Assembly: GCA_030425705.1 (NCBI GenBank) | Contig: JAUHZU010000004.1 | Location: forward strand, 62,001-126,000 | Source of the DNA: Phycisphaerae bacterium | Lineage (GTDB): Bacteria; Planctomycetota; Phycisphaerae; Phycisphaerales; Phycisphaeraceae | DNA: 64,000 nt | Reading direction: 5' to 3' | In this document: in pieces, positions 1 to 9,087 of the stretch | Numbering within the stretch: position 1 is the stretch's first letter | How the letters are laid out: each line of letters begins with the position of its first letter | The notes under the pieces: model-generated | Told to the model about the DNA's origin: nothing | Seen by the model: the letters and a program-made list of their open reading frames with translations, nothing else | Database searches by the model: none | Program-made: the position numbers and the translations under genes

Positions 1-789
1 GTCGGCCCCGGCCGTGCCCATCCGGATCACATCGATGAGGTCCGGGTCGCGGGTCAGCTCGACATACCCGGCGGCCTCGGCGATGTCGCGGCGCTCGAGC
101 ACGAGCAGCATCGTCAGCTCCTCCGCTGCCGAGACGTTGCGGGGGTTGGTCTGCAGCGCGTTGGCGAGTGTCCGGATGCGGCTGTTCATCGCTTCGATCG
201 CGCTGAGGCGGTCCACGTGCGCGGCGAAGGTCTCCTCCAACGGCGAGCGGATCGCCCGCGCGACGGTCGCGCCCTCGCGGTAGAACACCGCGGCGCGCAC
301 CGTCTCGTCCGATGTCTCCGCCTCGGCCCCCAGCTCGAGCAGCAAAGCCATGTATGGCTCGGCGACGGCGTCGCGTTCTTCCCGGCGGGTCCCGCGGTAG
401 GCCTCCTGCAGCAGCGCCAGCAGCGCCTCGCCGGTCGTCTCGGACGTGCCGGGGAAGCGTTCGCGCCGCTCGATCGCCGCCTCGATCGCGGGGACAAAGG
501 CGTCGGTCGACATGCCCAGCTCGATCGCGGTGGTGTAGATGAGCCACTGCGCCCCGGGGGAGTCGGGCACCTGCGCCGCAGTCTCCAGCATCTCCGCGAT
601 AAGGATCGCGTCGTCTTCCTGGTCGCGGGACCGGCGCACCGCGGTGATCTTGTCCCGGAACAGCCCGTCGACCACCCGCTGGTCCTCGGCGGTCGGCACG
701 GGGGCCGACTGGGTCTGCGCCGACACGCCGACAGCCGGGAAGAGCCCGAGGGCGGCCGCGACCAGCAGCGGGCGGGTGAGGCGGGGCAT
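1..789 (-). CDS. Secreted helical-repeat protein, 3' end outside the window
   Basis: I do not recognise a named family. The frame opens with ATG at 789 and runs open to base 1, giving 263 codons without a stop, so the C-terminus is missing. Residues 1-25 look like a Sec signal peptide: two arginines, a hydrophobic core and an end at VSAQ. The rest is alanine- and glutamate-rich and mostly helical, as in TPR-like or other solenoid proteins. Around residues 140-245 it resembles the middle of the neighbouring 2070-3662 protein (shared AEP..., a stretch ending ARxxRSP, then a long helix), so the two look like diverged paralogues. It lies 38 bases downstream of the hydrolase gene on the same strand. 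Function unknown; export to the periplasm or surface is inferred. Confidence 0.7.
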   Translation of the reverse strand, partial: MPRLTRPLLVAAALGLFPAVGVSAQTQSAPVPTAEDQRVVDGLFRDKITAVRRSRDQEDDAILIAEMLETAAQVPDSPGAQWLIYTTAIELGMSTDAFVPAIEAAIERRERFPGTSETTGEALLALLQEAYRGTRREERDAVAEPYMALLLELGAEAETSDETVRAAVFYREGATVARAIRSPLEETFAAHVDRLSAIEAMNSRIRTLANALQTNPRNVSAAEELTMLLVLERRDIAEAAGYVELTRDPDLIDVIRMGTAGAD

Positions 790-827
790 GCGGGGTTCCG
801 GATCGGGGTGAACAGACCGGCTGGATT

Positions 828-2060
828 CTAACGGGCCTCGGCGGCCGCTTCGACCGGCAGACGCAGCTCGACCGGGAACATGTACCGCCGGTCGCCCCGC
901 TCCAGCAGGGTCGCCTCCAGGGTGGCCTCGGACCGCACGACCGTGCCCCGGAACGCGACACGGCCGTTAATCCGCACCGTCACCGGGCGGTCCAGGTCGA
1001 GCATCGCGTCGCTGAGCCGGAGGCGCACGTGTTCGTAGCCATCGACCCGCAGCCCAACGCTGTTGGTATCGGGGTCGAGGTCGGCGGTGATGGTGTCGGG
1101 CCCGGAGCCGTCGAACACTTCGTCCGGGTCGATCGCGAGGTAGTAGAACGTGTGCCGCAGCGGGTTGCTTGATTCGCGCACCGGGCCGTTCTGCTCCCAC
1201 ACCACGCGCTCGGGGTACGGGTCCCGGGTGAAGCGCGACAGCCAGCCGACGGTGGACTTGTCGTTGATGAACCGGCCCTGGCCGTAGTGCTCGATGTCGC
1301 GGAAGGTGTAGCCGCCCGGGTCGGCGTCGTGCAGCTCATAGAGCGTGTCGACGTCCCGCCGGTTAAAGCCCGCCCGGTCGATGGTGTCCGGGTCGGCCCC
1401 GCCCCACTGCAGGTCGATGGGCACGTTGCGGAGGTTCGCGAGCGCGCCGCCTTCGCGGATCGCCTTCGTCGCCGACACCGCGGCCCACCGGTCCGCGAGG
1501 GTGGGCCCGAGCTGGTATACGCCGTTGCCGCCGGAGCAGTAGCCGCAGAGGTAGATGCGGTCGGGGTCGATGTCGTCGCGGAGCAGGACCGCGCGGACCA
1601 GCTTGTCGATCAGCGCAAACATGTGGCTTTCGTGCCAGTGGTCCCAGGTATCGCGGGCCGAACGCGGGCAGATGTACAGCCCCTGCACCGACGGGTACCG
1701 GGCCTGCTGGATGGCCCACTGCTCCTCGTTCTCGCCGGGGGTGAACGCCCCGCCGCCGTGCATCGAGATAAAGACCGGGTAGCCCGCCTCGGGGACGGGC
1801 AGGTCGTCGTCCCAGAACAGCTCCACGCTCAGGGGCATCGCGTCGTCATCGTGGGTGATGCGCCGCGACGCCAGCTCGTCCGCGAGGTGCTCGGCCGTAT
1901 CACCGGCCCGGTAGTCGGCCCACAGCGCATCCGCCCGGGCCCGGGCCTCGGCACGCGACAGCCCGGCGTCGGAAGACACCGGCAAGAGCCCGACGCCGGC
2001 GGTCGAGGAACACCCCAGCGCCAGAGCGCCATACACCACGGCTAGAAACAATCGCGTCAC
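828..2060 (-). CDS. Alpha/beta-hydrolase, probable lipoprotein, with Cys at the nucleophile elbow
   Basis: A 410-residue alpha/beta hydrolase of the dienelactone hydrolase / PHB-depolymerase-like superfamily. The start is GTG at 2060. Residues 1-17 form a short hydrophobic signal ending LALGC, compatible with lipoprotein processing although the -3 and -2 residues are not ideal. The oxyanion region SMHGGG is at about 99-104. The nucleophile elbow reads GYCSGG at 173-178, which puts Cys175 where most members have Ser; this is the G-x-C-x-G form of dienelactone hydrolases. Asp223 and His258 are plausible partners. The last 100 residues are a beta-rich appendix. It sits 9 bases after the 2070-3662 gene, so co-transcription is likely. 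Substrate unknown: an ester, lactone or peptide is possible. Confidence 0.75.
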   Translation of the reverse strand: MTRLFLAVVYGALALGCSSTAGVGLLPVSSDAGLSRAEARARADALWADYRAGDTAEHLADELASRRITHDDDAMPLSVELFWDDDLPVPEAGYPVFISMHGGGAFTPGENEEQWAIQQARYPSVQGLYICPRSARDTWDHWHESHMFALIDKLVRAVLLRDDIDPDRIYLCGYCSGGNGVYQLGPTLADRWAAVSATKAIREGGALANLRNVPIDLQWGGADPDTIDRAGFNRRDVDTLYELHDADPGGYTFRDIEHYGQGRFINDKSTVGWLSRFTRDPYPERVVWEQNGPVRESSNPLRHTFYYLAIDPDEVFDGSGPDTITADLDPDTNSVGLRVDGYEHVRLRLSDAMLDLDRPVTVRINGRVAFRGTVVRSEATLEATLLERGDRRYMFPVELRLPVEAAAEAR

Positions 2061-2069
2061 GTCTACATC

Positions 2070-3662
2070 CTATTCCTCTGCGGCGCGCCGGACCTCGATC
2101 TGGAGAAACTCATAGGTCGTGCCTGCATCGATCCGGAAGATGTTCCCGTGCGACTCCGGCGGCCGTTCCCCTCCACCGACGCGCAGGGCACGTCTCGGCC
2201 CGGTCCAGTCCATCACGAGGACGCCATCCAGTCTGAGGGTCAGGTGGACCTCCCCGCGCTCACGGGGATAGACGCCCAGCACCATCGCAACCGTACGGTC
2301 CTCAGGGAATCGGAAGTTCGCCAGCCGTTCGATCGGGGCGATCCCCTCGACCCGGCAGCTGTCGTCCCCGCCACCGCCCAGGACCAGCCGACCGCCGCTT
2401 GACGTCCCGATCGGGAAGTACAGGGCCATCCCCGACCGGTTGTTGGCGTGGGTCCGTGTGATGCCCATCCGCAGGTCGTAGCCGGCATCGACACGCACCG
2501 GGACGGTAAACGAGGTCTCGTGGGCATACACCGTGTTGTTGCGGACACGCAGGTGCTGGCCGCGGAGCAGGTTGCCCCGGTTGCCCACGCGTGGCTCGGC
2601 GATGCCGTTGACCAGATTCCGCCACGGACCCGCGGGTCGGCGGATCGGGTCGGGACGCAACGCGTCAATCCGGGCCGTCAGCGATTCAGACACCTGCACC
2701 ACCCGCAGCCGGGTCACGTCCTGGTCCGTCGAGAGGAACAGATAGTGCTGGTAGTAGAACTGCGCCTCCTGCAGCGCATTGAGCCGGGCACGATCCAGCG
2801 TCAGCGCCGGCTCGTCCGCCATCGCTGCAAACAGCTCGGCCACCTCGAGCGCTTCGGCCGGCGTCAGCGTCTCCACCGGGCGCGCGGCCATGTGCAGGCC
2901 TGCCGTGAGTGCGTCGTCCCCGGCCCGTTCCGCCGCGCGCGACGCGCCGTCCATGTCCGACCGCTCCGCCGCCAGCCGGACCGCCAGGGCCCGCGCGTTC
3001 GCCGGGCTGATCGACCCCGACACCTGCTGATCCCGAAGCGATTCGAGGCGCTGCGCTTCCCGACGCAGCTCCGCCAACGCCCGGCCGTAGTCGTCCAGGA
3101 CGTCCCGGTACGGCGAACGCGCCGCGCGGGCGACAGACAACGCCTCGCGGTGCAGCGCCAGCGCCTCCTCGATCTCCCACAGCGACTCGTGCCGCTGGAT
3201 CAGCGGCAGCAGCACACCAATAAACGGCTCGGCCAGCTCGGTACGCTCGCTACGGTCCGCCTCTTCGTAGGCGAGCCGGTACCGCTGGGCCATCGCCTCG
3301 GGCGCGCACCAACGGTGCTTGGGCTGGGCACGCTGCAACCGGAGCTGGTGCTGCAGGGCGATGCGCTGCCCGTCACGGCGGCCGGCCCAGCGGTCGATCA
3401 GCCGGCGGTACAGCGCCGCCTGGATGGCGGGCTCGCCGGCGGACATGCGGGTGAAGCGCTCCAGCCGGCGGTCGATACGGGCGTCGTCCTCCGTGTCGCG
3501 CGGGGTCTGCGCGGCGGCCTGCGTTGGCTTGTCGAGGAACGCGCCGACCACGGCATCCGCCGCACGCTCGCGCGCGGTGTAGTCCGTCTGGGCCCCAGCA
3601 CCGGACGCCAGCAGGACGCAGCACGCCAGGGCCGACACTCGCGATCGCATCGAATGCATCAT
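2070..3662 (-). CDS. Secreted protein: helical repeats plus C-terminal LamG-like beta-sandwich
   Basis: A protein of about 530 residues with a signal peptide (MRSRVSALACC..., cleavage near GAGAQ). Three in-frame ATGs at 3662, 3659 and 3650 are all possible starts. The frame continues further upstream, but only into sequence antisense to gpsA, so I start it here. Residues 25-310 are charged helices with repeat character, related to the 1-789 protein. From about residue 350 it changes to a beta-rich domain resembling the concanavalin/LamG or DUF1080 sandwiches common in planctomycete secreted proteins, ending FLQIEVRR. Such tails usually bind carbohydrate or surfaces. Role unknown. It is the first gene of a likely three-gene minus-strand unit with the hydrolase and the 1-789 protein. 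Confidence 0.7.
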   Translation of the reverse strand: MMHSMRSRVSALACCVLLASGAGAQTDYTARERAADAVVGAFLDKPTQAAAQTPRDTEDDARIDRRLERFTRMSAGEPAIQAALYRRLIDRWAGRRDGQRIALQHQLRLQRAQPKHRWCAPEAMAQRYRLAYEEADRSERTELAEPFIGVLLPLIQRHESLWEIEEALALHREALSVARAARSPYRDVLDDYGRALAELRREAQRLESLRDQQVSGSISPANARALAVRLAAERSDMDGASRAAERAGDDALTAGLHMAARPVETLTPAEALEVAELFAAMADEPALTLDRARLNALQEAQFYYQHYLFLSTDQDVTRLRVVQVSESLTARIDALRPDPIRRPAGPWRNLVNGIAEPRVGNRGNLLRGQHLRVRNNTVYAHETSFTVPVRVDAGYDLRMGITRTHANNRSGMALYFPIGTSSGGRLVLGGGGDDSCRVEGIAPIERLANFRFPEDRTVAMVLGVYPRERGEVHLTLRLDGVLVMDWTGPRRALRVGGGERPPESHGNIFRIDAGTTYEFLQIEVRRAAEE

Positions 3663-3729
3663 GTTCCAGGCAAGAGGAGAAAGCCCGCCGAACGACACCC
3701 CTGTTATCGACGCGGGGTGTTGGCCGACG

Positions 3730-4758
3730 TTACCCGACGCGTTCGGGCTTGGGGTCGCGTGACATGAGCCGGCTGATCGCCTCCAGCGGGTCCAGGCCCT
3801 CGAACAGCACCTGGTCGATCTGCTCGCAGATCGGCATCTCGACGCGGTACTTCTTCGCCAGGGCGACCACCGCGCGGGTCGTCGGCACGCCCTCCACGAT
3901 ACCGGGGATCTCGGCCAGCACATCGTCGAGCTTCTTGCCCCGGCCGAGCATCTCCCCGCAGGTGCGGTTGCGGCCGGTGGGTGAGAAGCACGTCGTCGCC
4001 AGGTCGCCCACGCCGGTGAGCCCGAAGAAGGTCTCGCTGGACGCGCCCATCGCCACGCCCAGGCGGGTGATCTCCGCTAGCCCGCGCGAGAGCAGCGCGC
4101 TCTTGGCGTTGTTGCCCGCCTGCAGCCCGTCGAGGATGCCCGCCGCGAGCGCGATGCAGTTCTTGGTCGCCCCCGCCAGCTCCACCCCCAGCAGGTCGGT
4201 GTTGGTGTAGACCCGGAACCAGTGCGTGGTAAACGCCTCCTGCAACTGCTCGGCGAACGCCTCGTTGTCCGAGGCCGCGCTGACCGTCGCGGGCAGGCAC
4301 TTGGCCAACTCATGCGCAACCGTCGGGCCGGAGATCGCCGCGAGCGGGCGGGCCGGGCGGTCCGGGTCGTCGTGGGCGTTCTGAAGGACGTCGGCGATAA
4401 TCTGGGTCGGACGCAGGAGCGTGTCCTTCTCGACCCCCTTGGAGACGGACGCGACGCCGACCCCGCGCGGGACGAACGGCGCGAGCCGGCCCCAGACCTC
4501 GCGGATGAACTGGGTGGGCGTGGCGTTCACGACCATCTCGCAGCCCTCGAAGGCCGTGGGCCCCTTCGCGGTCAGGCGGATCCGCTCGGGCAGGCGGTAG
4601 CCGGGCAGGTACCGCTTGTTCTCCCGGGTCTGGATGATGTCGGCGACGTTGTCCGGGTCGTTGCCCCAGATGGTGACGCCGATGCCCTTGGATTCGAGGA
4701 TCAGGCCCATCACACAGGCCATGGAGCCGTCGCCGACGATGGTGACTTGTCTAAACAT
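3730..4758 (-). CDS. gpsA: NAD(P)-dependent glycerol-3-phosphate dehydrogenase
   Basis: Reduces dihydroxyacetone phosphate to sn-glycerol-3-phosphate, the backbone for membrane phospholipids; cytosolic. The start is ATG at 4758 (MFRQVTIVGDG), giving 342 residues, the usual family length; the open frame upstream is only GC-rich noise. The Rossmann motif is GDGSMACVMG at about 9-18, an unusual version of the GxGxWGTA signature. The substrate/catalytic part is well conserved: VSKGVEKDT, ISGPTVAHE, the ELAGATKN lysine block, NNAKSALLSRGLAE and the GVGDLATTC loop. It has its own -10 box 42 bases upstream and is divergent from the exopolysaccharide locus. The methionine replacing the canonical tryptophan is the only oddity. 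Confidence 0.95.
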   Translation of the reverse strand: MFRQVTIVGDGSMACVMGLILESKGIGVTIWGNDPDNVADIIQTRENKRYLPGYRLPERIRLTAKGPTAFEGCEMVVNATPTQFIREVWGRLAPFVPRGVGVASVSKGVEKDTLLRPTQIIADVLQNAHDDPDRPARPLAAISGPTVAHELAKCLPATVSAASDNEAFAEQLQEAFTTHWFRVYTNTDLLGVELAGATKNCIALAAGILDGLQAGNNAKSALLSRGLAEITRLGVAMGASSETFFGLTGVGDLATTCFSPTGRNRTCGEMLGRGKKLDDVLAEIPGIVEGVPTTRAVVALAKKYRVEMPICEQIDQVLFEGLDPLEAISRLMSRDPKPERVG

Positions 4759-5163
4759 GAAGTGCGTATCCGCGTCGGGGTGGTTTCCTGGGGTGTCCCA
4801 TAATACGGGCTCGGGCGGGCCGTGACCCCCTTCTCCGGGCCGGCGGGGCCGACCCATGGGCCGGGTGCCCGGCCTCTGGGGCCATCGGATGGGGGGCGGC
4901 GCTAACTTGGGCAAGCGGTGCGGTCGATGTCAGTGAAGCCGGTCCTCCGGCTGCGGGCCGGGCGATCGGCCCCGTCGCGGCCGGGCCCGCTTGCCTTGGG
5001 GGCGAAGCGGGTGTTGGATTGGGGGCCGGATAGATTTCTTTGTGTGATAAAGGGATGCGTTAAGTTGGGCCAGACACTAAGATAGCGGTTCTAGCCGACA
5101 TGTCCCGGCGCCGGCCGCCTGGCCGGGCCAAGGTGTCCATCTATAGATGCAGGGAGCGACCAC
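4759..5163. other. Divergent intergenic region between gpsA and the exopolysaccharide locus
   Basis: About 405 bases without a convincing gene. The gpsA promoter is at the left. The right part (about 5030-5100) is AT-richer than its surroundings and is the likely place for the promoter of the polysaccharide operon, but I see no hexamer pair with proper spacing. An AGGGAG ribosome-binding site at 5151-5156 serves the GTG start at 5164. Confidence 0.5.
4800..4805 (-). promoter_or_regulatory. Putative gpsA -10 box
   Basis: On the minus strand the hexamer TATTAT lies 41 bases before the gpsA ATG, in an otherwise GC-rich stretch. No good -35 is seen at the normal distance (GGGTCA at 17 nt is weak). 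It predicts a leader of about 35 nt. Confidence 0.45.
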
Positions 5164-6609
5164 GTGCAGCGAATCTTGAACGCCAGAACAACTCTCCGGG
5201 CCCTGGCCCTCTCGGCCCTGGCCGTCGTCGGGCTCTCGACGATGACCGGCTGCGAAGCCGACTCGTGGATGAACCCAGCGGACGTCGGCAACTTCGAGGC
5301 CACCGCCCGGACCCAGCCGATCCTGAACCGGATCAGCATTGTCGAGTCCGACTCGGCCTTCAACCTGCCCACCTCGCAGGTCATGCCCGACGACCTCCGC
5401 CCGGACATCCGGGAGTACGTCATCGGGCCGGGCGACATCATCACCGTCACCGTCTACGAGCTCCGCGTCCCCGGCGTCGACGACATCCAGACCCTCCGCG
5501 TCAGCGAAACCGGCGAGGTCCGCCTGGCTGTCATCGGCTCGGTCCGCGCCTCGGGCCGCAGCCCCAGCCAGCTCGAATCCGACATCCGCCAGAAGCTGGA
5601 AGAAGACGGCATCCTCCGCAACGCGACGGTGAGCGTCATCCTCCAGCAGTCGCAGCAGAACACCTACGTCATCTCGACCGAGTCGCAGCAGGGCGGCACC
5701 CGGTCGGGCACGTTCCTCATCCCCAAGCCCGACTTCCGGCTGATGGAAGCGCTCTCGCTGGCCAACGGTATCCCCGGCCGGACCAAGCGCATCTTCATCA
5801 TTCGCTCGGCCGCGCTGGACCCGACCGTTACCGGCGACCAGGCCGCGCCCGACGACGGCGACCAGCCGCAGCGCCCCGCGCCCGTCGACCCCGGCGAGCT
5901 GCTCGAAGGCCTCGAAAGCGGCCTGGAAGGGGCCGGCCCCGGCGACAACCAGCCCAGCGACCGGACCGCCCCGCCCTCGGGCGTTGAGGCGGGCCTTGAA
6001 GGCGGCGCGGGCTCGCAGTGGGTCTACGTCGATGGCAAGTGGGTCCGCGTCGCGGCCCCGGCCGGCGGCACGGGACGCGAAGGCACGGCCGGCGCGGGAG
6101 ACAACCTCGCGGCGCTGTCGGGCCTGGTCACCCAACGCATCATCGAGATCCCCTACGACCGGCTCAGCGCCGGCGACATGCGGTACAACGTGGTGATCCG
6201 TCCCGGCGACATCATCTCCATCCCCTCGCGGAGCGCCGGCTTCGTCTACATCGAGGGCGCGATCAACCGCCCCGGGGCCTACACCATCCCCGGCGAAGAA
6301 GAACTGACCCTCCGCCGCCTGGTCGCCTCGGCCGGCGGGCTGTCCACCATCGCCTGGCCCGAGCGGATCGACATCACCCGGCAGATCGGCCTCAACGAGC
6401 AGGCCATCGTCCGCCTCGACTACCGCGCGATCGTCCAGGGCACCGAGCCGGACATCTACCTCAAGGCCAACGACATCATCAACATCGGGACCAACGGCGT
6501 GGCCGTGCCCCTGGCGGTCTTCCGCAACGGGCTGCGGGCGACGTACGGCTTCGGCTTCGTGCTCGACCGTAACTTCAACAACGACGTCTTCCCGGGCCCG
6601 GGCAGCTAA
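5164..6609 (+). CDS. Wza-like polysaccharide export lipoprotein
   Basis: An outer-membrane auxiliary protein for exopolysaccharide export, 481 residues. The GTG start at 5164 is supported by AGGGAG 7 bases upstream. A lipoprotein signal ends in MTGC at about residue 35. A Poly_export domain starts at REYVIGPGDIITV (about 80) and is followed by a first SLBB-like segment. Residues about 220-320 are a Gly/Pro/Asp-rich insertion containing WVYVDGKWVRV. A second RPGDIISIP unit and SLBB domain (AINRPGAYTIPG) follow at about 340-440. The C-terminus ends in FGFVLDRNFNND rather than a clear transmembrane helix. It is the first of six plus-strand genes; a 295-base structured gap separates it from the exosortase gene. 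Confidence 0.9.
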   Translation: MQRILNARTTLRALALSALAVVGLSTMTGCEADSWMNPADVGNFEATARTQPILNRISIVESDSAFNLPTSQVMPDDLRPDIREYVIGPGDIITVTVYELRVPGVDDIQTLRVSETGEVRLAVIGSVRASGRSPSQLESDIRQKLEEDGILRNATVSVILQQSQQNTYVISTESQQGGTRSGTFLIPKPDFRLMEALSLANGIPGRTKRIFIIRSAALDPTVTGDQAAPDDGDQPQRPAPVDPGELLEGLESGLEGAGPGDNQPSDRTAPPSGVEAGLEGGAGSQWVYVDGKWVRVAAPAGGTGREGTAGAGDNLAALSGLVTQRIIEIPYDRLSAGDMRYNVVIRPGDIISIPSRSAGFVYIEGAINRPGAYTIPGEEELTLRRLVASAGGLSTIAWPERIDITRQIGLNEQAIVRLDYRAIVQGTEPDIYLKANDIINIGTNGVAVPLAVFRNGLRATYGFGFVLDRNFNNDVFPGPGS

Positions 6610-6904
6610 GCCCCGCCCTCACGGGGGCCGGGTGGGCGCCTAGGATGACCAGGAGCCCGCCACACCACCCAGACACCCCCCGCCGCCGCGGCCAACGCCG
6701 CGGCGGCGGATTCAGGACACGCCCCCTCGGGGGTGTGACAGGAGAAGCCCCGGGGCGACCCGGGGGGCCGATCGGCCGAGCGATCAGGGATCGACACGCT
6801 CACTGGCCTTGCCGCCTCGGTGTCACGGAAGACACGCGAGCGGCGTTGTGCCCGCGCCGCGGCGCGGCCGACGGTGCCCACGGAGAGAAGACCCAGGCGA
6901 GGCG
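6610..6904 (+). other. Structured intercistronic spacer in the exopolysaccharide locus
   Basis: No gene is seen. Besides the strong hairpin at 6680-6709 there is a second one at about 6717-6740 (CACGCCCCC pairing with GGGGGTGTG, one G-U) and further GC palindromes such as GCCCCGGGGC. The spacer could lower or condition expression of the exosortase and downstream genes relative to the export protein. Confidence 0.45.
6680..6709 (+). terminator. Perfect 13-bp hairpin after the wza-like gene
   Basis: Arms 6680-6692 and 6697-6709 are perfectly complementary (CCGCCGCCGCGGC) with a CAAC loop. There is no T tract, so it may be an attenuator, RNA-stability element or factor-dependent terminator rather than a classical terminator. 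Confidence 0.55.
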
Positions 6905-9043
6905 ATGACCACCACCCCAGCGACCAACCTGAGCCCACCGCGCCGCGATGCGCCGTTCCTGGGAGTCTCCGGGCGGGTCTGGGTCGTCGTGCTGGGCCTG
7001 CTGTTTGTGCTGCTCTTCCAGCACTTCATCCGCCGGATGGGCCTGGTCGGCATGACCAACGGCGACTGGTCGCACATCCTCGTCGTGCCCTTCATCTCGA
7101 TCTACTACATCTTCATCAACCGCGAACGCATCCTCGCCCAGCCGCGGCGGGTCTGCCTCTGGGGCCTGCCCATCCTGATCGCGGGGATCTTCCTGTTCAT
7201 GATGGGCAGCACCTTCCGGCCGCTGCGCAACGACATGCTCCAGGGCTACAGCATGATCATCGCCCTGTTCGGGCTGCTGCTGCTGCTGCTGGGCCCGCGC
7301 ACGGTGATGGCGCTGCTGTTCCCGGTCGTCTTCCTGGGCTTCGGCGTCCGGGTCAGCCAGGCCTTCTGGTCCATCATCGCCGGCAAGCTGCAGTTCATCG
7401 CCGCACGCGGCGCGGTCGTCATGATCAACCTGTTCAGCGGGCTGACCGACATGAACGCCACGGTCCGCGGCTCGACCATCGACCTGGACTACGTCTACCA
7501 GGGCAAGGCCGTCATGACCCCGCTCAACGTCGCCGAGGCCTGCTCGGGCATGCGGATGCTGATGGCCTTCCTCGCGTTGGGTGTCGCGCTGGCGTTCCTG
7601 TTCCCCCGCCGGTGGTGGCAGCGGGTCGCGATGATCGCGCTGACCCTGCCGATCGCGATCTTCGTCAACATGCTCCGCGTAGCGATCCTCGCGTCGATGT
7701 ACCTGATCGACCCGTCCTACGCCCAGGGGCAGTTCCACATCTTCATCGGCATGCTGATGCTCATCCCCGCCGCGGGCCTGCTCATGCTCGTGGGCTGGTG
7801 CCTCGAGAAAGCGGTCGTCGGCGAGCACAAGCCACCGACCCCGACGCCCATCCCGCACAAGCACGACACGCTGCGGTTCAATGCCGACTGGCCGACGGTC
7901 CGCACCGGCGCGGCGCTGGGCGTGCTGCTGATGCTCTGTACCGGGCTGGCGTACCTGTTCTTCCTGAACTACGAGACCGACGGGCTGATCTCCGACACCG
8001 TGCTCGCGGGCTGGCCCCGCTCGGCCGACTTCGCGGGCATCGCGGTGACCACGCTCGGCGTCCTCGCGGCCGGCGTCCTGTTCTTCAAGCTTGTGGGCAA
8101 GCCCGGCAGCGACCGGCGGTGGTTCATGTCCCTGGGCGTGGCCGCGGGCGTGCTGCTGACCGCCGGGTCCGGGCTCTACGCCGTGACCAAGGCGACCGGC
8201 GTGGTCTTTATCAAAGAGGCCCTGCCCCTGCGGTACAGCCTGACCGCCGAGTTCCCTAAGCAGGCGGGGAACTGGGTGATGCTAGGCCAGGACGGTCGGC
8301 TGCCCACGGACATCGAGAAGGAACTCGGCGCGACCGAGTACTTCACCCGCCACTACCTCGACACCACCGGCTATGAGGCCGACGTCGAGACGACCGACGA
8401 CGGCGAGACGATCGTCCGGCTGTACCCCGACGACGGCTCGGACAGCCGGCAGGTCCGGGCCCGGCTCTCGTCGCCCGACCACGGCGTGACGCTGGTCGAC
8501 GGCGCGCTCCCCGGCGAGATGGTGTCGGTGCACATCGCGTACTACACCGCGATCGTCGACTCGGTGCCCCACGTCCCGGACAAGTGCTGGATCGTGGCCG
8601 GCGGGACGATGGCGTTCCGTGACACGCGCTCGATCGCGCTGGAGGGCGAGACGTACCGCAGCGACCCGGAGAGCAACGGCCTGCTGGCCGACAGCACGCT
8701 CGGCGGCGAGGTGCGCATCCCCGACGACGAGGTCGAGATGGTGGTCTTCGGCGCAGACGACGCGAACGGCCGACGCAACACCGCGGCCTACTTCTTCATC
8801 GCCAACGGCGACATGATGGCGAGCAACCACGCCGTCCGATTCAGCTTCAGCCTGCGCGACCGCTACGCCTACTACTGCAAGGTGGAGATGCGGTTCCCCG
8901 GCATCGAAAACCCCGAAGAACTGCAGGCCCGCGCCGAAACGTTCCTGCGCGACATGCTGCCCGAGATCATGGCGTGCCTGCCGGACTGGACCGAGGTCCA
9001 GTCGGGCCGGTACCCCAGCGGATCGACACCTACACAGCCCTGA
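6905..9043 (+). CDS. Exosortase with fused C-terminal EpsI-like domain
   Basis: A membrane cysteine transpeptidase/protease that cleaves PEP-CTERM proteins after export and is thought to transfer them to a surface acceptor. The start is ATG at 6905, giving 712 residues; earlier in-frame starts fall inside the structured spacer. Residues 20-300 carry about eight membrane segments and the family triad: Cys213 in EACSGMRM, Arg258 in NMLRVA and His278 in GQFHIFIG. Residues about 330-430 add more membrane segments. From about 440 the soluble part resembles EpsI (FPKQAGNW, and HVPDKC with Cys561 in the position of the EpsI HxPxxC motif). In proteobacteria EpsI is often a separate protein. Substrates in this window are the four PEP-CTERM genes at 21812, 22652, 49656 and 51314. 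The TPR gene follows after 44 bases. Confidence 0.92.
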   Translation: MTTTPATNLSPPRRDAPFLGVSGRVWVVVLGLLFVLLFQHFIRRMGLVGMTNGDWSHILVVPFISIYYIFINRERILAQPRRVCLWGLPILIAGIFLFMMGSTFRPLRNDMLQGYSMIIALFGLLLLLLGPRTVMALLFPVVFLGFGVRVSQAFWSIIAGKLQFIAARGAVVMINLFSGLTDMNATVRGSTIDLDYVYQGKAVMTPLNVAEACSGMRMLMAFLALGVALAFLFPRRWWQRVAMIALTLPIAIFVNMLRVAILASMYLIDPSYAQGQFHIFIGMLMLIPAAGLLMLVGWCLEKAVVGEHKPPTPTPIPHKHDTLRFNADWPTVRTGAALGVLLMLCTGLAYLFFLNYETDGLISDTVLAGWPRSADFAGIAVTTLGVLAAGVLFFKLVGKPGSDRRWFMSLGVAAGVLLTAGSGLYAVTKATGVVFIKEALPLRYSLTAEFPKQAGNWVMLGQDGRLPTDIEKELGATEYFTRHYLDTTGYEADVETTDDGETIVRLYPDDGSDSRQVRARLSSPDHGVTLVDGALPGEMVSVHIAYYTAIVDSVPHVPDKCWIVAGGTMAFRDTRSIALEGETYRSDPESNGLLADSTLGGEVRIPDDEVEMVVFGADDANGRRNTAAYFFIANGDMMASNHAVRFSFSLRDRYAYYCKVEMRFPGIENPEELQARAETFLRDMLPEIMACLPDWTEVQSGRYPSGSTPTQP

Positions 9044-9087
9044 CCGCCGGGCGAACACGCCCGCGTCCCCCTGAAGAGACACGTCCC

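Noticed and set aside
2448-3767. Long plus-strand frame opposite the secreted helical protein
   Set aside because: No recognisable domain or signal; Arg/Gln/His-rich shadow.
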